From Clostridia bacterium (lineage in GTDB: Bacteria; Bacillota; Clostridia; Oscillospirales; Acutalibacteraceae), in NCBI GenBank assembly GCA_017465085.1, contig JAFTWW010000009.1, forward strand, positions 1 through 46,697: a DNA stretch of 46,697 bases, in the 5' to 3' direction. Of the stretch, positions 22,668 through 32,080 are shown one piece after another; positions within the stretch are counted from its first letter, which is position 1, and each line of letters begins with the position of its first letter. The notes beneath the pieces are model-generated. The model was given only the letters and a program-made list of their open reading frames with translations, made no database searches and was not told the DNA's origin. Both the position numbers and the translations under genes were made by a program.

Positions 22668-25600
22668 TTATTTTATAAATTTTGTGTTGTTTTCACCCGT
22701 AACGGAATAAAGGGCGCTAAGCAGCTCATCATCCACATGGGCCCGCAGGTGCTCGGGAGCCTCTAATTTTTTGCCCGTATCCTCGCAAACGATATAAACG
22801 GGGGTGGTGCCGTGGTGAGTCCTCAACAACTCACACACCCTACCGAACATAGCCGAAGCCTTGCTATCAACCTTTATATAAAGACCCGTTTTAATATTTT
22901 TGACGGGCATATTTGCGGCAGACTCGGGAATAAGCTCCAAGGCTTCACAGATAAGCTCGGTATCCCTATCCTCCCGCTCACTTATTTTGCCCCACATAAT
23001 AACCGTATTACCCGCGGCAAAAAATGTTCGGTATTTAGAAAAGTTTGCGCCGAAAACAGTAACGGGAATTTTGCCCGTTAAATCCTCAAGGCTTGTAAAG
23101 GCTAACATATTACCGTTTTTAAGTTGCTTGGTTTTAATCTCTTCAAGCACGCCTGCAACCTTTACCCTGCTTCCATCGGGGCGGTTGTTTACAATAATAT
23201 CGCGAACAGATACAAACCCGCCGTTTTTCACGAAGCCCTCATACTGCTTCATAGGATGGCCCGAGAGATAAAGCCCCGTAGCCTCCTTCTCCATAGCATA
23301 AAGCTCCTTTTGCGGCATTTCCTCCACTTTATTAAGGGTAAATTCCTCAGGCTCCTCGCTTCCGAAAAGGCCTAATTGACCCTCACCTGAAAAGCGGCGT
23401 TGCTCCTCCACTACAGAAAGAACATTATCTATATTATATATCATTGTGCGGCGGTTATCCCCAAGACCATCCAACGCTCCGCATTTTATAAGGCTTTCCA
23501 ATGCTCTGCGGTTAAGCTCCCTGCCCACGTTCCGTTTGCAAAAATCATAAAGGGATGTATATTTTCCGTCTGATTCCCGCTCTCTTACCAACTTTTCGAT
23601 GAGCGCCGAGCCTAAATTCTTAACGGCTAAAAGCCCGAAAGAGATATTGTTATCCCGCGCCACGAAATCGGCTACGCTTTCGTTAACGCTTGGTGGCAAA
23701 ACCTTTATACCGAGCCGTTTGCATTCCTCGGTATAGAGGGTTATTTTACTGCTATCATCAAGAACGCTCGTAAGCAGAGCCGCAATATATTTATCGGGAT
23801 AATGGCATTTAAGATATGCGGTGGTATAGGCAACCACAGCATAGGCGGCGGCGTGGGATTTATTAAATGCATAGGAGCTGAATGCCGACATTTCATCAAA
23901 AATCTTGGCGGCAACCTCTTCGCTTACTCCCCTATTTACTGCGCCCTCGCAGATAACGTTGCCCTCGCTATCCTTTTCGCCGTATATAAAGGCCTCCCGC
24001 TCTTTTTTCATAACATCGTGCTTCTTCTTGGACATTGCTCTTCGCACGATATCGGCGCGGCCTAACGAATATCCCGCAAGACTGCGGAATATCTGCATTA
24101 CCTGCTCCTGATAAACGATACAGCCGTAGGTTACTTTAAGAATAGGCTCCAAAAGGGGCGTATCATAGGTGACCGCCTCGGGATGATGGCGATTATAGAT
24201 ATATCTGGGTATTGAATCCATAGGACCCGGGCGGTAGAGGGATAGTATGGCTATTAAATCCTCAAGCGTTTCGGGACCGAAGCGTCGGAGAACGTTCTTC
24301 ATACCGTCCGATTCGAATTGGAATATACCGTCCGTAAGGCCCTTGCCCATCATCTTAAATGTGTCCTTATCATCAAAGGGGATATTATCTGCGGAAAATC
24401 GGGGATTCTCTTTTCTGATTTCCCTTTCGGTATCGGCTATTACGGTAAGGTTTCTCAGCCCCAAAAAGTCCATTTTAAGAAGACCTAATTCATCAAGGGC
24501 GGTCATAGTATATTGGGTTACTACCATACCGTCATTAACAGCCAAGGGCACATACTCATCTACTCTTTTATCGGATATAACCACACCTGCGGCGTGGGTT
24601 GAGGCGTGGCGGGGCATACCCTCCACCTTTATTGCCATATCGAGCAATGCCTTTATCTGCTCATCGGTTTCGTATAGATTTTTAAGCTCTGCGCTACTCT
24701 GGAGGGCTTTTGTTAGTGTCATCCCCATAGCGTGCGGGATAAGCTTTGCAGTTTTATCGCACACATTATAGGGCAGATCCATAGCCCTACCCACATCCCT
24801 TACTGCCGCTCTTGCGGCAAGGGTGCCGAAGGTTACTATCTGAGCCACATGGTCAGAGCCGTATTTATTTACAACGTAATCAATTACCTTAGGTCTGTTA
24901 ACGAAACAGAAATCAATATCAAAATCGGGCATAGAAACCCTTTCGGGATTCAAAAATCTTTCAAAGAACAGACCGTATTTTATAGGATCAACACCCGTAA
25001 TACCGATGCAGTACGCGGCAAGACTTCCCGCTCCCGAGCCTCTGCCCGGACCTACGGGTATGCCGCTTTTTTTAGCATAGTTTACGAAATCCCATACTAT
25101 AAGGTAATAATCCACATATCCCATTTTATTTATGACCGAAAGCTCGTAATCAAGCCTTTCTATAACCTCTTTTTCGGGGGCTTGTCCATACCTCTTATAA
25201 AGCCCTTCGCAGCATTTTTCCTTAAAATACTCGAAATGGTCCTTATCACCCGTATCAAAGAAGGGGAGCTTTATTTTGCCGAATTCAAACTCCACATTGC
25301 ATCTTTCGGCAATCCTTACGGTATTACTTAAAGCCTCGGGAGTATCACCAAAGAGGCCTTGCATCTCATTAAAGGATTTAACATAGAATTCCTCTGTTTT
25401 GAATTCCATAGTGTTTTCATCGGTTATTTTACTGCCCGTTTGAACGCACAGTAAAACCTTGTGCATAAAGCTATCCTCTTTTTTAAGATAGTGGGCATCA
25501 TTGGTGGCAACAAGGCCGATATTAAGCTCGCCCGCCAGCTTCTTTATGAGAGGATTTACATATTTCTGCTCCTCTATTCCATGGTCCTGAAGCTCAAGGA

Positions 25601-26111
25601 AATAATTATTTTCACCAAAGGTCTGCTTATACCAAAGGGCAGTATCTACCGCCTTTTCCCAATCTCTTGACATAAGCGCCCTCGGTATTTCACCTGCAAG
25701 GCAGGCCGATAGGGCTATCAGTCCCTCGCTGTGCTTTGCAAGCAGCTCTCTATCAACCCTCGGCTTTGAATAAAAGCCCTCGGTGAAGCCTGCGGAAACA
25801 AGCTTTATTAGGTTTTCGTAACCCTTGTTATTTTCGCAAAGAAGCACAAGATGGCTATAATCGCCATCGGGGGATTTCTGTTTATCAAAGCGGGAATTGG
25901 GCGCAACATACACCTCACAGCCAATAATGGGCTTAATACCCCTTTTTTTAGCCGCCTTGTAAAAATCTATAACGCCGTACATAACGCCGTGGTCGGTAAT
26001 GGCAACCGCATTTTGACCAAGCTCCTCTACGGTATCCATCAGTTTTTCAATACGGCAGCAGCCGTCAAGCAGACTGTATTCCGTATGCAAATGCAGATGA
26101 ACGAACTCCAT
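22668..26111 (-). CDS. dnaE: DNA polymerase III subunit alpha
   Basis: A 1147-residue replicative polymerase. The N-terminal PHP domain (FVHLHLHTEYSLLDG, AITDHGVMYG) keeps its metal ligands. The family C catalytic centre has GPGRGSGAGSLAAYCIGIT and the acidic MPDFDIDFCF. SYAFNKSHAAAYAVVAY precedes the helix-hairpin-helix region (RELNRRALESLIKCGALD), and an OB domain with VRDIIVNNRPDGSRVKVAGV starts near 985. No 3'-5' exonuclease is fused, so this is DnaE and not PolC. ATG follows GGGAGG. It is the last gene of the hprK-to-dnaE unit. Confidence 0.97.
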   Translation of the reverse strand: MEFVHLHLHTEYSLLDGCCRIEKLMDTVEELGQNAVAITDHGVMYGVIDFYKAAKKRGIKPIIGCEVYVAPNSRFDKQKSPDGDYSHLVLLCENNKGYENLIKLVSAGFTEGFYSKPRVDRELLAKHSEGLIALSACLAGEIPRALMSRDWEKAVDTALWYKQTFGENNYFLELQDHGIEEQKYVNPLIKKLAGELNIGLVATNDAHYLKKEDSFMHKVLLCVQTGSKITDENTMEFKTEEFYVKSFNEMQGLFGDTPEALSNTVRIAERCNVEFEFGKIKLPFFDTGDKDHFEYFKEKCCEGLYKRYGQAPEKEVIERLDYELSVINKMGYVDYYLIVWDFVNYAKKSGIPVGPGRGSGAGSLAAYCIGITGVDPIKYGLFFERFLNPERVSMPDFDIDFCFVNRPKVIDYVVNKYGSDHVAQIVTFGTLAARAAVRDVGRAMDLPYNVCDKTAKLIPHAMGMTLTKALQSSAELKNLYETDEQIKALLDMAIKVEGMPRHASTHAAGVVISDKRVDEYVPLAVNDGMVVTQYTMTALDELGLLKMDFLGLRNLTVIADTEREIRKENPRFSADNIPFDDKDTFKMMGKGLTDGIFQFESDGMKNVLRRFGPETLEDLIAILSLYRPGPMDSIPRYIYNRHHPEAVTYDTPLLEPILKVTYGCIVYQEQVMQIFRSLAGYSLGRADIVRRAMSKKKHDVMKKEREAFIYGEKDSEGNVICEGAVNRGVSEEVAAKIFDEMSAFSSYAFNKSHAAAYAVVAYTTAYLKCHYPDKYIAALLTSVLDDSSKITLYTEECKRLGIKVLPPSVNESVADFVARDNNISFGLLAVKNLGSALIEKLVRERESDGKYTSLYDFCKRNVGRELNRRALESLIKCGALDGLGDNRRTMIYNIDNVLSVVEEQRRFSGEGQLGLFGSEEPEEFTLNKVEEMPQKELYAMEKEATGLYLSGHPMKQYEGFVKNGGFVSVRDIIVNNRPDGSRVKVAGVLEEIKTKQLKNGNMLAFTSLEDLTGKIPVTVFGANFSKYRTFFAAGNTVIMWGKISEREDRDTELICEALELIPESAANMPVKNIKTGLYIKVDSKASAMFGRVCELLRTHHGTTPVYIVCEDTGKKLEAPEHLRAHVDDELLSALYSVTGENNTKFIK

Positions 26112-26127
26112 ACCGTATCCTCCCTGA

Positions 26128-27021
26128 TTATTTTTTAATATCCTCGTAAATTTCTATTATTTTTTTAAGTCTGTGATTAAGACCCGAAACCGTTATACTC
26201 TCCTTTGATTGACGGCACAGCTCTCTTAAAGAAAGGTCAGGGTTTTGCAGCCTCAGGGTTGCCGCCGCCACCAAGGGCTCGGGGAGACTGTAAAGAATAT
26301 CCCTATCTTTAAGATATTCGATGGCTTTTCGCTGAGCAATAGATGCCTCAACCGTGCGGTTTATATTCCCGCTATCGCAGTTTCTTGCCCTATTGGTATT
26401 ATTCTTAACACTCTTGATTATAGAGGTTTCTATAATTTCAAGGCTACGGGCAGACGCGCCCATAAGGGCTAACAGGTCGCTTATGGTTTCGTTCCGTTTT
26501 ATGTAAACCACGAAACCCTTGCCCCTCGTTGAAATATTTGCGTTTATATAATGCTCCGAAAGAATGAATTTAAGCTCCTCGGCAAGCGCCCTTTCTTTAA
26601 CGGGAAAATCTACCCTATAAGCAGTATCGGGGTCGGAGAGATGTCCGCAGGCAAGGAAAACGCCCCTTATGAAGCTTGCGGCGCAACAATCCCTTTCGAA
26701 ATTCTCTTTATTTATTTTGCCCTCATATATGCCAAAATCCACCGAGGCTAAAATTTTGAGCCTATCGGCCTCGTTTACAACACTCGCCACATAGGTAGGC
26801 TTTTTTCCGCCTCCGCAGGAGAGCTCGCAATCCGCGCCATATACGGACTTAAGAAGCCTTGCATAAGCCTGCGCCGCGGCAATATTTTCGGTTTGCATAC
26901 ATATTTTTTTAATTGAAAAAGACCGACTAAACAGCAAAAAGCCGTAGATAAGCGGTTGTTTGCAACATTCAGACGGTCGAATCTTCGCGAGTTCATTCTT
27001 AATGTCGATATTAAACGACAA
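26128..27021 (-). CDS. whiA: DNA-binding protein WhiA
   Basis: A 297-residue protein with an N-terminal LAGLIDADG-like homing-endonuclease fold without nuclease residues (FIRGVFLACGHLSDPDTAYR) and a C-terminal helix-turn-helix (NPDLSLRELCRQSKESITVS). In Actinobacteria it controls sporulation genes; in Firmicutes it affects division and chromosome segregation. GTG at 27030 opens the frame. TTG at 27021 is better because AGGAG lies eight bases before it and the protein then begins MSFNIDIKNEL, like its relatives. It follows rapZ directly, with no yvcK between. Confidence 0.94.
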   Translation of the reverse strand: MSFNIDIKNELAKIRPSECCKQPLIYGFLLFSRSFSIKKICMQTENIAAAQAYARLLKSVYGADCELSCGGGKKPTYVASVVNEADRLKILASVDFGIYEGKINKENFERDCCAASFIRGVFLACGHLSDPDTAYRVDFPVKERALAEELKFILSEHYINANISTRGKGFVVYIKRNETISDLLALMGASARSLEIIETSIIKSVKNNTNRARNCDSGNINRTVEASIAQRKAIEYLKDRDILYSLPEPLVAAATLRLQNPDLSLRELCRQSKESITVSGLNHRLKKIIEIYEDIKK

Positions 27022-27032
27022 ATTCCTCACTC

Positions 27033-27890
27033 CTATTTATGAATATCTCTGTGAAGCGTGTTGGCATCAAAGCCCTTATCTTTCAGGTGATTACAGATAA
27101 GCTCCGCAAAGGTGACAGAGCGATGCTTACCGCCCGTGCAACCAAAAGCAATAACCAACTGACTCTTGCCCTCTTTAAGATAAAGGGGTACTGAAAAATC
27201 AAGAAAATCCTTGATTTTTGAAGCAAACTCCTTGCTCTCGGCAAAACCTAAAACATAGCCGCTCACCACTTCTTCAAGCCCTGTTTTCTGTTTAAGCTCC
27301 TCTATGTAATAAGGATTGGGCAAACACCTTACATCGAAAACCAGATCGGCATCGGGATCGGCTCCGTACTTAAAGCCAAAGGATTTGCAGAGAATCTTAA
27401 GGCCATCGTTATCATCATCCAAAAAAATATCCGCAAGCTGATTTTTAAGCTGAGTTGTGGATATAAGACTTGTATCCACAGTAAAATCCGCCATACTGCG
27501 AATATCTTTAAGAGTTTTTCGCTCTTTCTTTACCGCCTCGGTAACCGAAATATCCTCTTTATCGCACAAAGGATGCTTACGGCGGTTTTCCTTATATCTT
27601 CGAACTAAAACCTTATCCTCGGCATCTAGGAAAAGAATTTTATAATCGATATTCTTAGCCTTAAGTCCCTTTAACACATCGGATATTTCATTGAACATCT
27701 CGCCGCCTCTTATATCGGTGACGATTGCCATTTTATCAAGATTTTCCCCACCCCTTGCGGAAAAATCCACAAGCACGGGGATTATGGCGGGAGGGATATT
27801 ATCTACACAGTAATATCCCATATCCTCAAGGGCATTGGCGGCAAGAGATTTACCTGCGCCCGACATACCCGTAACTATAAGCAAATTCAT
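27033..27890 (-). CDS. rapZ: RNase adapter RapZ family nucleotide-binding protein
   Basis: A 285-residue protein with Walker A GMSGAGKSLAANALEDMGYY at the N terminus, the DNIPP motif and a C-terminal domain with FGCTGGKHRSVTFAE. The family (YvcJ in Bacillus) binds ATP/GTP; in E. coli it also presents small RNAs to RNase E and senses glucosamine-6-phosphate, a cell-wall precursor. In Firmicutes the molecular role is less clear. AAAGGAGG precedes the ATG. It lies 16 bases from murB. Confidence 0.95.
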   Translation of the reverse strand: MNLLIVTGMSGAGKSLAANALEDMGYYCVDNIPPAIIPVLVDFSARGGENLDKMAIVTDIRGGEMFNEISDVLKGLKAKNIDYKILFLDAEDKVLVRRYKENRRKHPLCDKEDISVTEAVKKERKTLKDIRSMADFTVDTSLISTTQLKNQLADIFLDDDNDGLKILCKSFGFKYGADPDADLVFDVRCLPNPYYIEELKQKTGLEEVVSGYVLGFAESKEFASKIKDFLDFSVPLYLKEGKSQLVIAFGCTGGKHRSVTFAELICNHLKDKGFDANTLHRDIHK

Positions 27891-27906
27891 TGCCGTCTAC
27901 CCTCCT

Positions 27907-28806
27907 TTATTCTCCTACAAAAATCACTTCGGGTTCTAAATTCACCCCATCGTTTTCATAAACTGTTTTCCTGATTATCTCAATCAATTCTTTTACATCT
28001 TTACTTGTAGCGCTGCCGCAATTCACAACGAAGCCCGCGTGCTTTTCGCTCACCATAGCATCGCCCACGCGCTTACCTTTAAGACCGTTTTTCTCAATAA
28101 GGGCCCCTGCAAAATAGCCCTCAGGTCTTTTGAAGGTGCTTCCTGCGCTTGCAAATTCCAGGGGCTGTTTTTCTTTTCTTCTGCCCATAAAACCATTCAT
28201 CTTCCCGAGTATCTCTTCCCTTTTACCTTCCTTTAATAAGAAGGTTGCCTCGGTTATAATATAGCCTGAATTTTTGAAGATACTTGTTCGGTAGCCAAGC
28301 GCCATATCCTCACGGCTTACGGTTTTGATATTACCCGCATCATCAATATATTTAGCCGATACTACACAATCTGCCATTTCACCGCCGTAGGCGCCTGCAT
28401 TCATATAAATTGCTCCGCCTACACTGCCTGGTATTCCAAAGGCAAATTCAAGGCCCGAAAGCCCCTTTTCCATAGCCAAGACACAAAGCTTCTGCAATGT
28501 TAAACCTGCGCCGCAGGTAACGATATTACCGTTAAAAATTACGTGATTAAGCTCAAGGCTTAAGGTAGCGCCCTTAAGGCCGTTATCTGATACCAAAAGG
28601 TTAGAGCCCTTGCCTAAAACGAACAAGGGCACATTATATTTATCTGCCGTTTTCTTAACGAATACCGCTTGCCCTTCATCCTTAACGGTGATAAACATTT
28701 CGGCTTCCCCACCGATTTTGAAGGTAGTAAGCTCCTTTAAGCAGACATTGTTTTTTATCTCAATATTATTTTCGGTTAAAGTCTTCAAAAAAGAATTCTT
28801 TTCCAC
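27907..28806 (-). CDS. murB: UDP-N-acetylenolpyruvoylglucosamine reductase
   Basis: A 299-residue enzyme. FAD-binding motifs: FVLGKGSNLLVSDNGLKG and AFGIPGSVGGAIYMNAGAYG. ASAGSTFKRPEGYFAGALIE carries the proton-donor serine of the type II enzymes, and EPEVIFVGE holds the final catalytic Glu. It makes UDP-MurNAc, the second committed step of peptidoglycan synthesis. Translation starts at GTG after AAAGGGTG. The murB-rapZ-whiA order is typical of Clostridia. Confidence 0.97.
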   Translation of the reverse strand: MEKNSFLKTLTENNIEIKNNVCLKELTTFKIGGEAEMFITVKDEGQAVFVKKTADKYNVPLFVLGKGSNLLVSDNGLKGATLSLELNHVIFNGNIVTCGAGLTLQKLCVLAMEKGLSGLEFAFGIPGSVGGAIYMNAGAYGGEMADCVVSAKYIDDAGNIKTVSREDMALGYRTSIFKNSGYIITEATFLLKEGKREEILGKMNGFMGRRKEKQPLEFASAGSTFKRPEGYFAGALIEKNGLKGKRVGDAMVSEKHAGFVVNCGSATSKDVKELIEIIRKTVYENDGVNLEPEVIFVGE

Positions 28807-28821
28807 AAAAACACCCTTTAA

Positions 28822-29778
28822 TTATTTATAGAGGTTGCAAAGATATGCGGCGCCGATAATACCCGCATTGTTGCCGAGTGTTGCCGCTTTGATTGCGGTT
28901 TTGCCATCAGCCTGATGGAAATAGTTCTCCTTATCAACCATATCAACAAGGGGCTTTATAAGGGTATCGCCCTCATTGGAGATACCGCCGCCGATACAAA
29001 GGGCTTCGGGCTGGAAGGTATTTATAACATTGATAAGGCCGATGCCGATATATCTGATATATTGATCAACCACCTGCTTACCTGCCTTATCGCCCTTGCG
29101 CATAGCATCGAAGGCTGTTCTGCCGCTTACCTTGCTTATATCGCCGCCAACGAGCTCCCACATAACGCTATCCTTGTTTTCCTCCATGGCGGCTTTGGTC
29201 TGGCGGATAAGCGCAGTTGCAGAAGCATAGGCCTCCCAACAACCCTTTCTACCGCAGGTACAGGCCTCGCCATCTATCTGAATAGCGGTGTGACCAAGCT
29301 CACCGCCTGCATTATTAGAGCCCGAGAAGAGCCTGCCATCAATGATAATACCGCTTCCAACACCTGTGCCAAGTGTTATGGCAACAAAGTGGCTCGTACC
29401 CTTGCCTGAGCCTGCTAAAAACTCACCGTAGGCGGCGGCATTGGCATCATTTTCGATAAAGAAATCCTTACCAACGCGTTCTTTTAGCATAGCGCATAAA
29501 GGAACATCCACAAAGCCTAAGTTATTGGAATAGGGCACCACACCTGTTTGGGGGTTGATAGAGCCTGGGGTGCCAACGCCCATATAATCAATATCATCAA
29601 GGGTTAAGCCTGCATTCTTAACAGCCTCAAAGGTAACCCTTGCCATATCATCTATAATCTCTTCGGCGGGACGGGGCGAGTTTGTTTTTGCCTTTGCAGT
29701 AGCAACAACGTTGTAGTTCTCATCAACAACGCCTGCTACGATATTTGTTCCACCTAAATCAATTCCTAATTTATACAT
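28822..29778 (-). CDS. glcK: ROK-family glucokinase
   Basis: A 318-residue kinase with LGIDLGGTNIVAGVV (phosphate-binding loop), ENDANAAAYGEFLAG (catalytic Asp), ITLGTGVGSGIIIDG, GGELGHTAIQIDGEACTCGR and the zinc site CTCGRKGCWEAYAS. The full ROK signature with glucokinase-like length makes glucose the most likely substrate. N-acetylmannosamine or fructose kinase activity cannot be ruled out. It sits between hprK and murB in one transcription unit, which ties glucose entry to HPr-Ser phosphorylation and wall synthesis. Confidence 0.93.
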   Translation of the reverse strand: MYKLGIDLGGTNIVAGVVDENYNVVATAKAKTNSPRPAEEIIDDMARVTFEAVKNAGLTLDDIDYMGVGTPGSINPQTGVVPYSNNLGFVDVPLCAMLKERVGKDFFIENDANAAAYGEFLAGSGKGTSHFVAITLGTGVGSGIIIDGRLFSGSNNAGGELGHTAIQIDGEACTCGRKGCWEAYASATALIRQTKAAMEENKDSVMWELVGGDISKVSGRTAFDAMRKGDKAGKQVVDQYIRYIGIGLINVINTFQPEALCIGGGISNEGDTLIKPLVDMVDKENYFHQADGKTAIKAATLGNNAGIIGAAYLCNLYK

Positions 29779-29800
29779 ATTTTTTTGCTCCTTCCGAGAA

Positions 29801-30763
29801 TTAAAATGCCTCTACTTTATCGTTTGATTTACCCTTGAAATCATCGGCCATACCAAGCCTTCCAAGCAAATCCTCTGCCGCGTTATAACCAAGCTTTTTC
29901 TGACGGCTGTTCATAGCGGCAACCTCAATTATAACCGCAAGGTTACGACCGGGTTTTACGGGTATGGTAAGGGATTGAATATTAAGGCCTAATATCTCTG
30001 TGGTCTGATTTTCAAGGCCCATACGGTCATACGCCTTGTTAACATCCCAAGGCTCCATATTGATGACCAGATCGATCTTCTCCGTAAGCTTTACCGAGCC
30101 CACGCCGAAAATACGGCTTGCGTTAATAATTCCTATTCCGCGAAGCTCGATAAAATGCCTTATATTATCGGGGGCTGTGCCCACAAGAGATTTACTTGAA
30201 ACACGCCTGATTTCAACCGCATCATCGGCTATAAGACGGTGACCTCTTTTAACAAGCTCAATAGCCGTTTCGCTCTTACCTACTCCACTCTCGCCAAGCA
30301 GTAATATACCCTCGCCGTAAACCTCGACCAAAACTCCGTGCTGAGTAACGCGGGGGGCTAAGTGAAGATTCAAAAAGGCTATAAGAGCTGCCGAGAAATC
30401 CGAGGTGGATTCACCCGTTTTAAGAAGGGGAACCCCGTATTCCTGCGCTATTTCTTTATAATAATCCTCAACCTCAAGCTCTCTTGCTATAACTACCGCA
30501 ACGGGCTTACGGGAGAAATACTCCTTCATTCTCTCCCTCGCCTTTTCGGTTGTGAAGCGCTTTAGGAAGCTTGTTTCACTAAGGCCTAAAATCTGAATTC
30601 TCTTTTCATCAAAATACTGAAAATATCCTGCGAGCTGAAGACCTGGGCGGTTAATTTCGGGGCTTGAAACCATAATCTCACCGCTGTTTTCAGGCAGGTA
30701 TAAAGGCTCTAATGAAAACTCCTTTATAATTTTTTCAAGTGAAATGGAAAAATCCGTTCTCAT
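29801..30763 (-). CDS. hprK: HPr kinase/phosphorylase
   Basis: A 320-residue protein. Walker A LLLGESGVGKSETAIELV at about 155-170, the QHGVLVEVYG catalytic histidine region, HRLIADDAVEI and the family signature IELRGIGIINASRIFGVG are all present. It phosphorylates HPr (and Crh) on a serine when glycolytic intermediates are high and reverses this with phosphate, controlling catabolite repression. It is the first gene of the unit hprK-glcK-murB-rapZ-whiA-dnaE, with TTAGGAGTG before the ATG. Confidence 0.97.
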   Translation of the reverse strand: MRTDFSISLEKIIKEFSLEPLYLPENSGEIMVSSPEINRPGLQLAGYFQYFDEKRIQILGLSETSFLKRFTTEKARERMKEYFSRKPVAVVIARELEVEDYYKEIAQEYGVPLLKTGESTSDFSAALIAFLNLHLAPRVTQHGVLVEVYGEGILLLGESGVGKSETAIELVKRGHRLIADDAVEIRRVSSKSLVGTAPDNIRHFIELRGIGIINASRIFGVGSVKLTEKIDLVINMEPWDVNKAYDRMGLENQTTEILGLNIQSLTIPVKPGRNLAVIIEVAAMNSRQKKLGYNAAEDLLGRLGMADDFKGKSNDKVEAF

Positions 30764-30795
30764 ATATTCACTCCTAACCCAAGTTATACAAAGTC

Positions 30796-30823
30796 ATTAT
30801 ACTATATATCTCCCCATTTTCAA
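30796..30823 (-). promoter_or_regulatory. Promoter of the hprK-dnaE unit
   Basis: Minus strand -35 TTGAAA (30818-30823), 16-bp spacer, perfect -10 TATAAT (30796-30801). Transcription would begin about 25 bases before the hprK ATG. Confidence 0.8.
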
Positions 30824-30872
30824 ACAATTTTTTGAAAAAATACATCTTTTTTTCTCAAATTTATATTTTTCC

Positions 30873-30901
30873 TTGATATAATAGAGAAATAATTATATAA
30901 T
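30873..30901 (+). promoter_or_regulatory. ychF promoter
   Basis: Plus strand -35 TTGATA (30873-30878), 17-bp spacer, perfect -10 TATAAT (30896-30901). It diverges from the hprK promoter across an AT-rich gap. Confidence 0.78.
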
Positions 30902-30937
30902 TATTAAATAAAGATATTTGTTCTCGGAGGAAAGTTT

Positions 30938-32041
30938 ATGAAACTCGGTATGGTGGGATTGCCAAACGTTGGCAAATCAACCCTATTTAATGCTATTACA
31001 AATGCAGGCGCGCAATCGGCTAACTACCCCTTTTGCACCATTGAGCCCAATGTGGGTATGGTAAGTGTTCCCGATGAGCGCCTTGAAAAACTTGCGGAGA
31101 TTTATTCTCCCGATAAATTCACCCCTGCGGTTATTGAGTTTGTGGATATTGCTGGTCTTGTTAAAGGCGCATCCAAGGGTGAAGGCCTCGGCAACAAGTT
31201 CCTTTCTAATATCCGCGAGGTTGATGCCATCGTTCATGTTGTACGCTGCTTTGAAAGCACCGATATAATTCACGTTGAAGGCTCTGTTGACCCTGCAAGA
31301 GATATTGAGACCATTAACCTTGAGCTTATCTTCTCGGATATGGAGATAGTAAGCAGAAGACTTGATAAAGCCACCAAGCTTGCCAAGGGGGACAAGTCTG
31401 CCGCGGCTGAAGTCGAATTCTTAAAAAGGCTTATGGCTCACTTGGAAGCAGGTCTTCCCGCCCGTTCTGTTGAGGTTACGGGTGATAACGAGCAGGAAAT
31501 TCTTGATACCACGGCGCTTCTCTCCTTAAAGCCCGTTATATATGCCTGCAATATGAGTGAGGATGATTTTATAAACGGTATTGAGGATAACGCCCATTTT
31601 GCCACCGTTAAGGAAATAGCCGCAAAGGAGAAGGCAGAAATTCTCCCCATCTGCGCGGCCCTTGAAGCCGAGATTTCGGGACTTGAGGATGATGAAAAGG
31701 TTATGTTCCTTGAGGATTTAGGTCTTGAAAGATCGGGCCTTGACCGTATGATTCAAAAATGCTACAGCCTTTTAGGTCTTATCTCCTATCTTACCGCAGG
31801 CAAGCCTGAGGTAAGGGCGTGGACCATTACCGAGGGCACCAAGGCTCCTCAGGCGGCGGGTAAAATTCACACCGATTTTGAACGCGGCTTTATTCGAGCC
31901 GAGGTTATAGCCTATGATGATTTCATAAATAAGTGCGATGGCAATATGGTAACGGCTAAAGAAAAGGGCCTTGTGCGCAGCGAAGGCAAAGAATATGTTA
32001 TGAAAGACGGAGATATCGTTCTTTTCAGATTTAATGTTTAA
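30938..32041 (+). CDS. ychF: Redox-regulated ATPase YchF (OLA1 family)
   Basis: A 367-residue Obg-related protein: G1 [19 protein letters not shown]3 [28 protein letters not shown] where GTPases have NKxD (hence ATP preference), and a C-terminal TGS domain ([28 protein letters not shown]). It is a ubiquitous ribosome-associated ATPase of stress response. CGGAGGAAAG lies before the ATG. No terminator follows, so the cassette downstream could be reached by read-through. Confidence 0.97.
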   Translation: MKLGMVGLPNVGKSTLFNAITNAGAQSANYPFCTIEPNVGMVSVPDERLEKLAEIYSPDKFTPAVIEFVDIAGLVKGASKGEGLGNKFLSNIREVDAIVHVVRCFESTDIIHVEGSVDPARDIETINLELIFSDMEIVSRRLDKATKLAKGDKSAAAEVEFLKRLMAHLEAGLPARSVEVTGDNEQEILDTTALLSLKPVIYACNMSEDDFINGIEDNAHFATVKEIAAKEKAEILPICAALEAEISGLEDDEKVMFLEDLGLERSGLDRMIQKCYSLLGLISYLTAGKPEVRAWTITEGTKAPQAAGKIHTDFERGFIRAEVIAYDDFINKCDGNMVTAKEKGLVRSEGKEYVMKDGDIVLFRFNV

Positions 32042-32051
32042 TCGGGCCCCT

Positions 32052-32076
32052 ATCACCCAATAATATTTTGGGTGAT
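32052..32076 (+). promoter_or_regulatory. Hairpin enclosing the ribosome binding site of the next gene
   Basis: The perfect 9-bp stem atcacccaa (32052-32060) / ttgggtgat (32068-32076) has a 7-base loop, taatatt. The 3' arm contains the whole GGTGAT Shine-Dalgarno of the TTG start at 32081. No T-tract follows, so it is not a normal terminator. A closely similar hairpin precedes the gene at 41983. Confidence 0.65.
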
Positions 32077-32080
32077 TAAA

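Noticed and set aside
24732-25331. Plus-strand open frame of 199 codons opposite dnaE
   Set aside because: It lies inside the conserved catalytic part of dnaE on the other strand, with no promoter or ribosome binding site and no recognisable domain.
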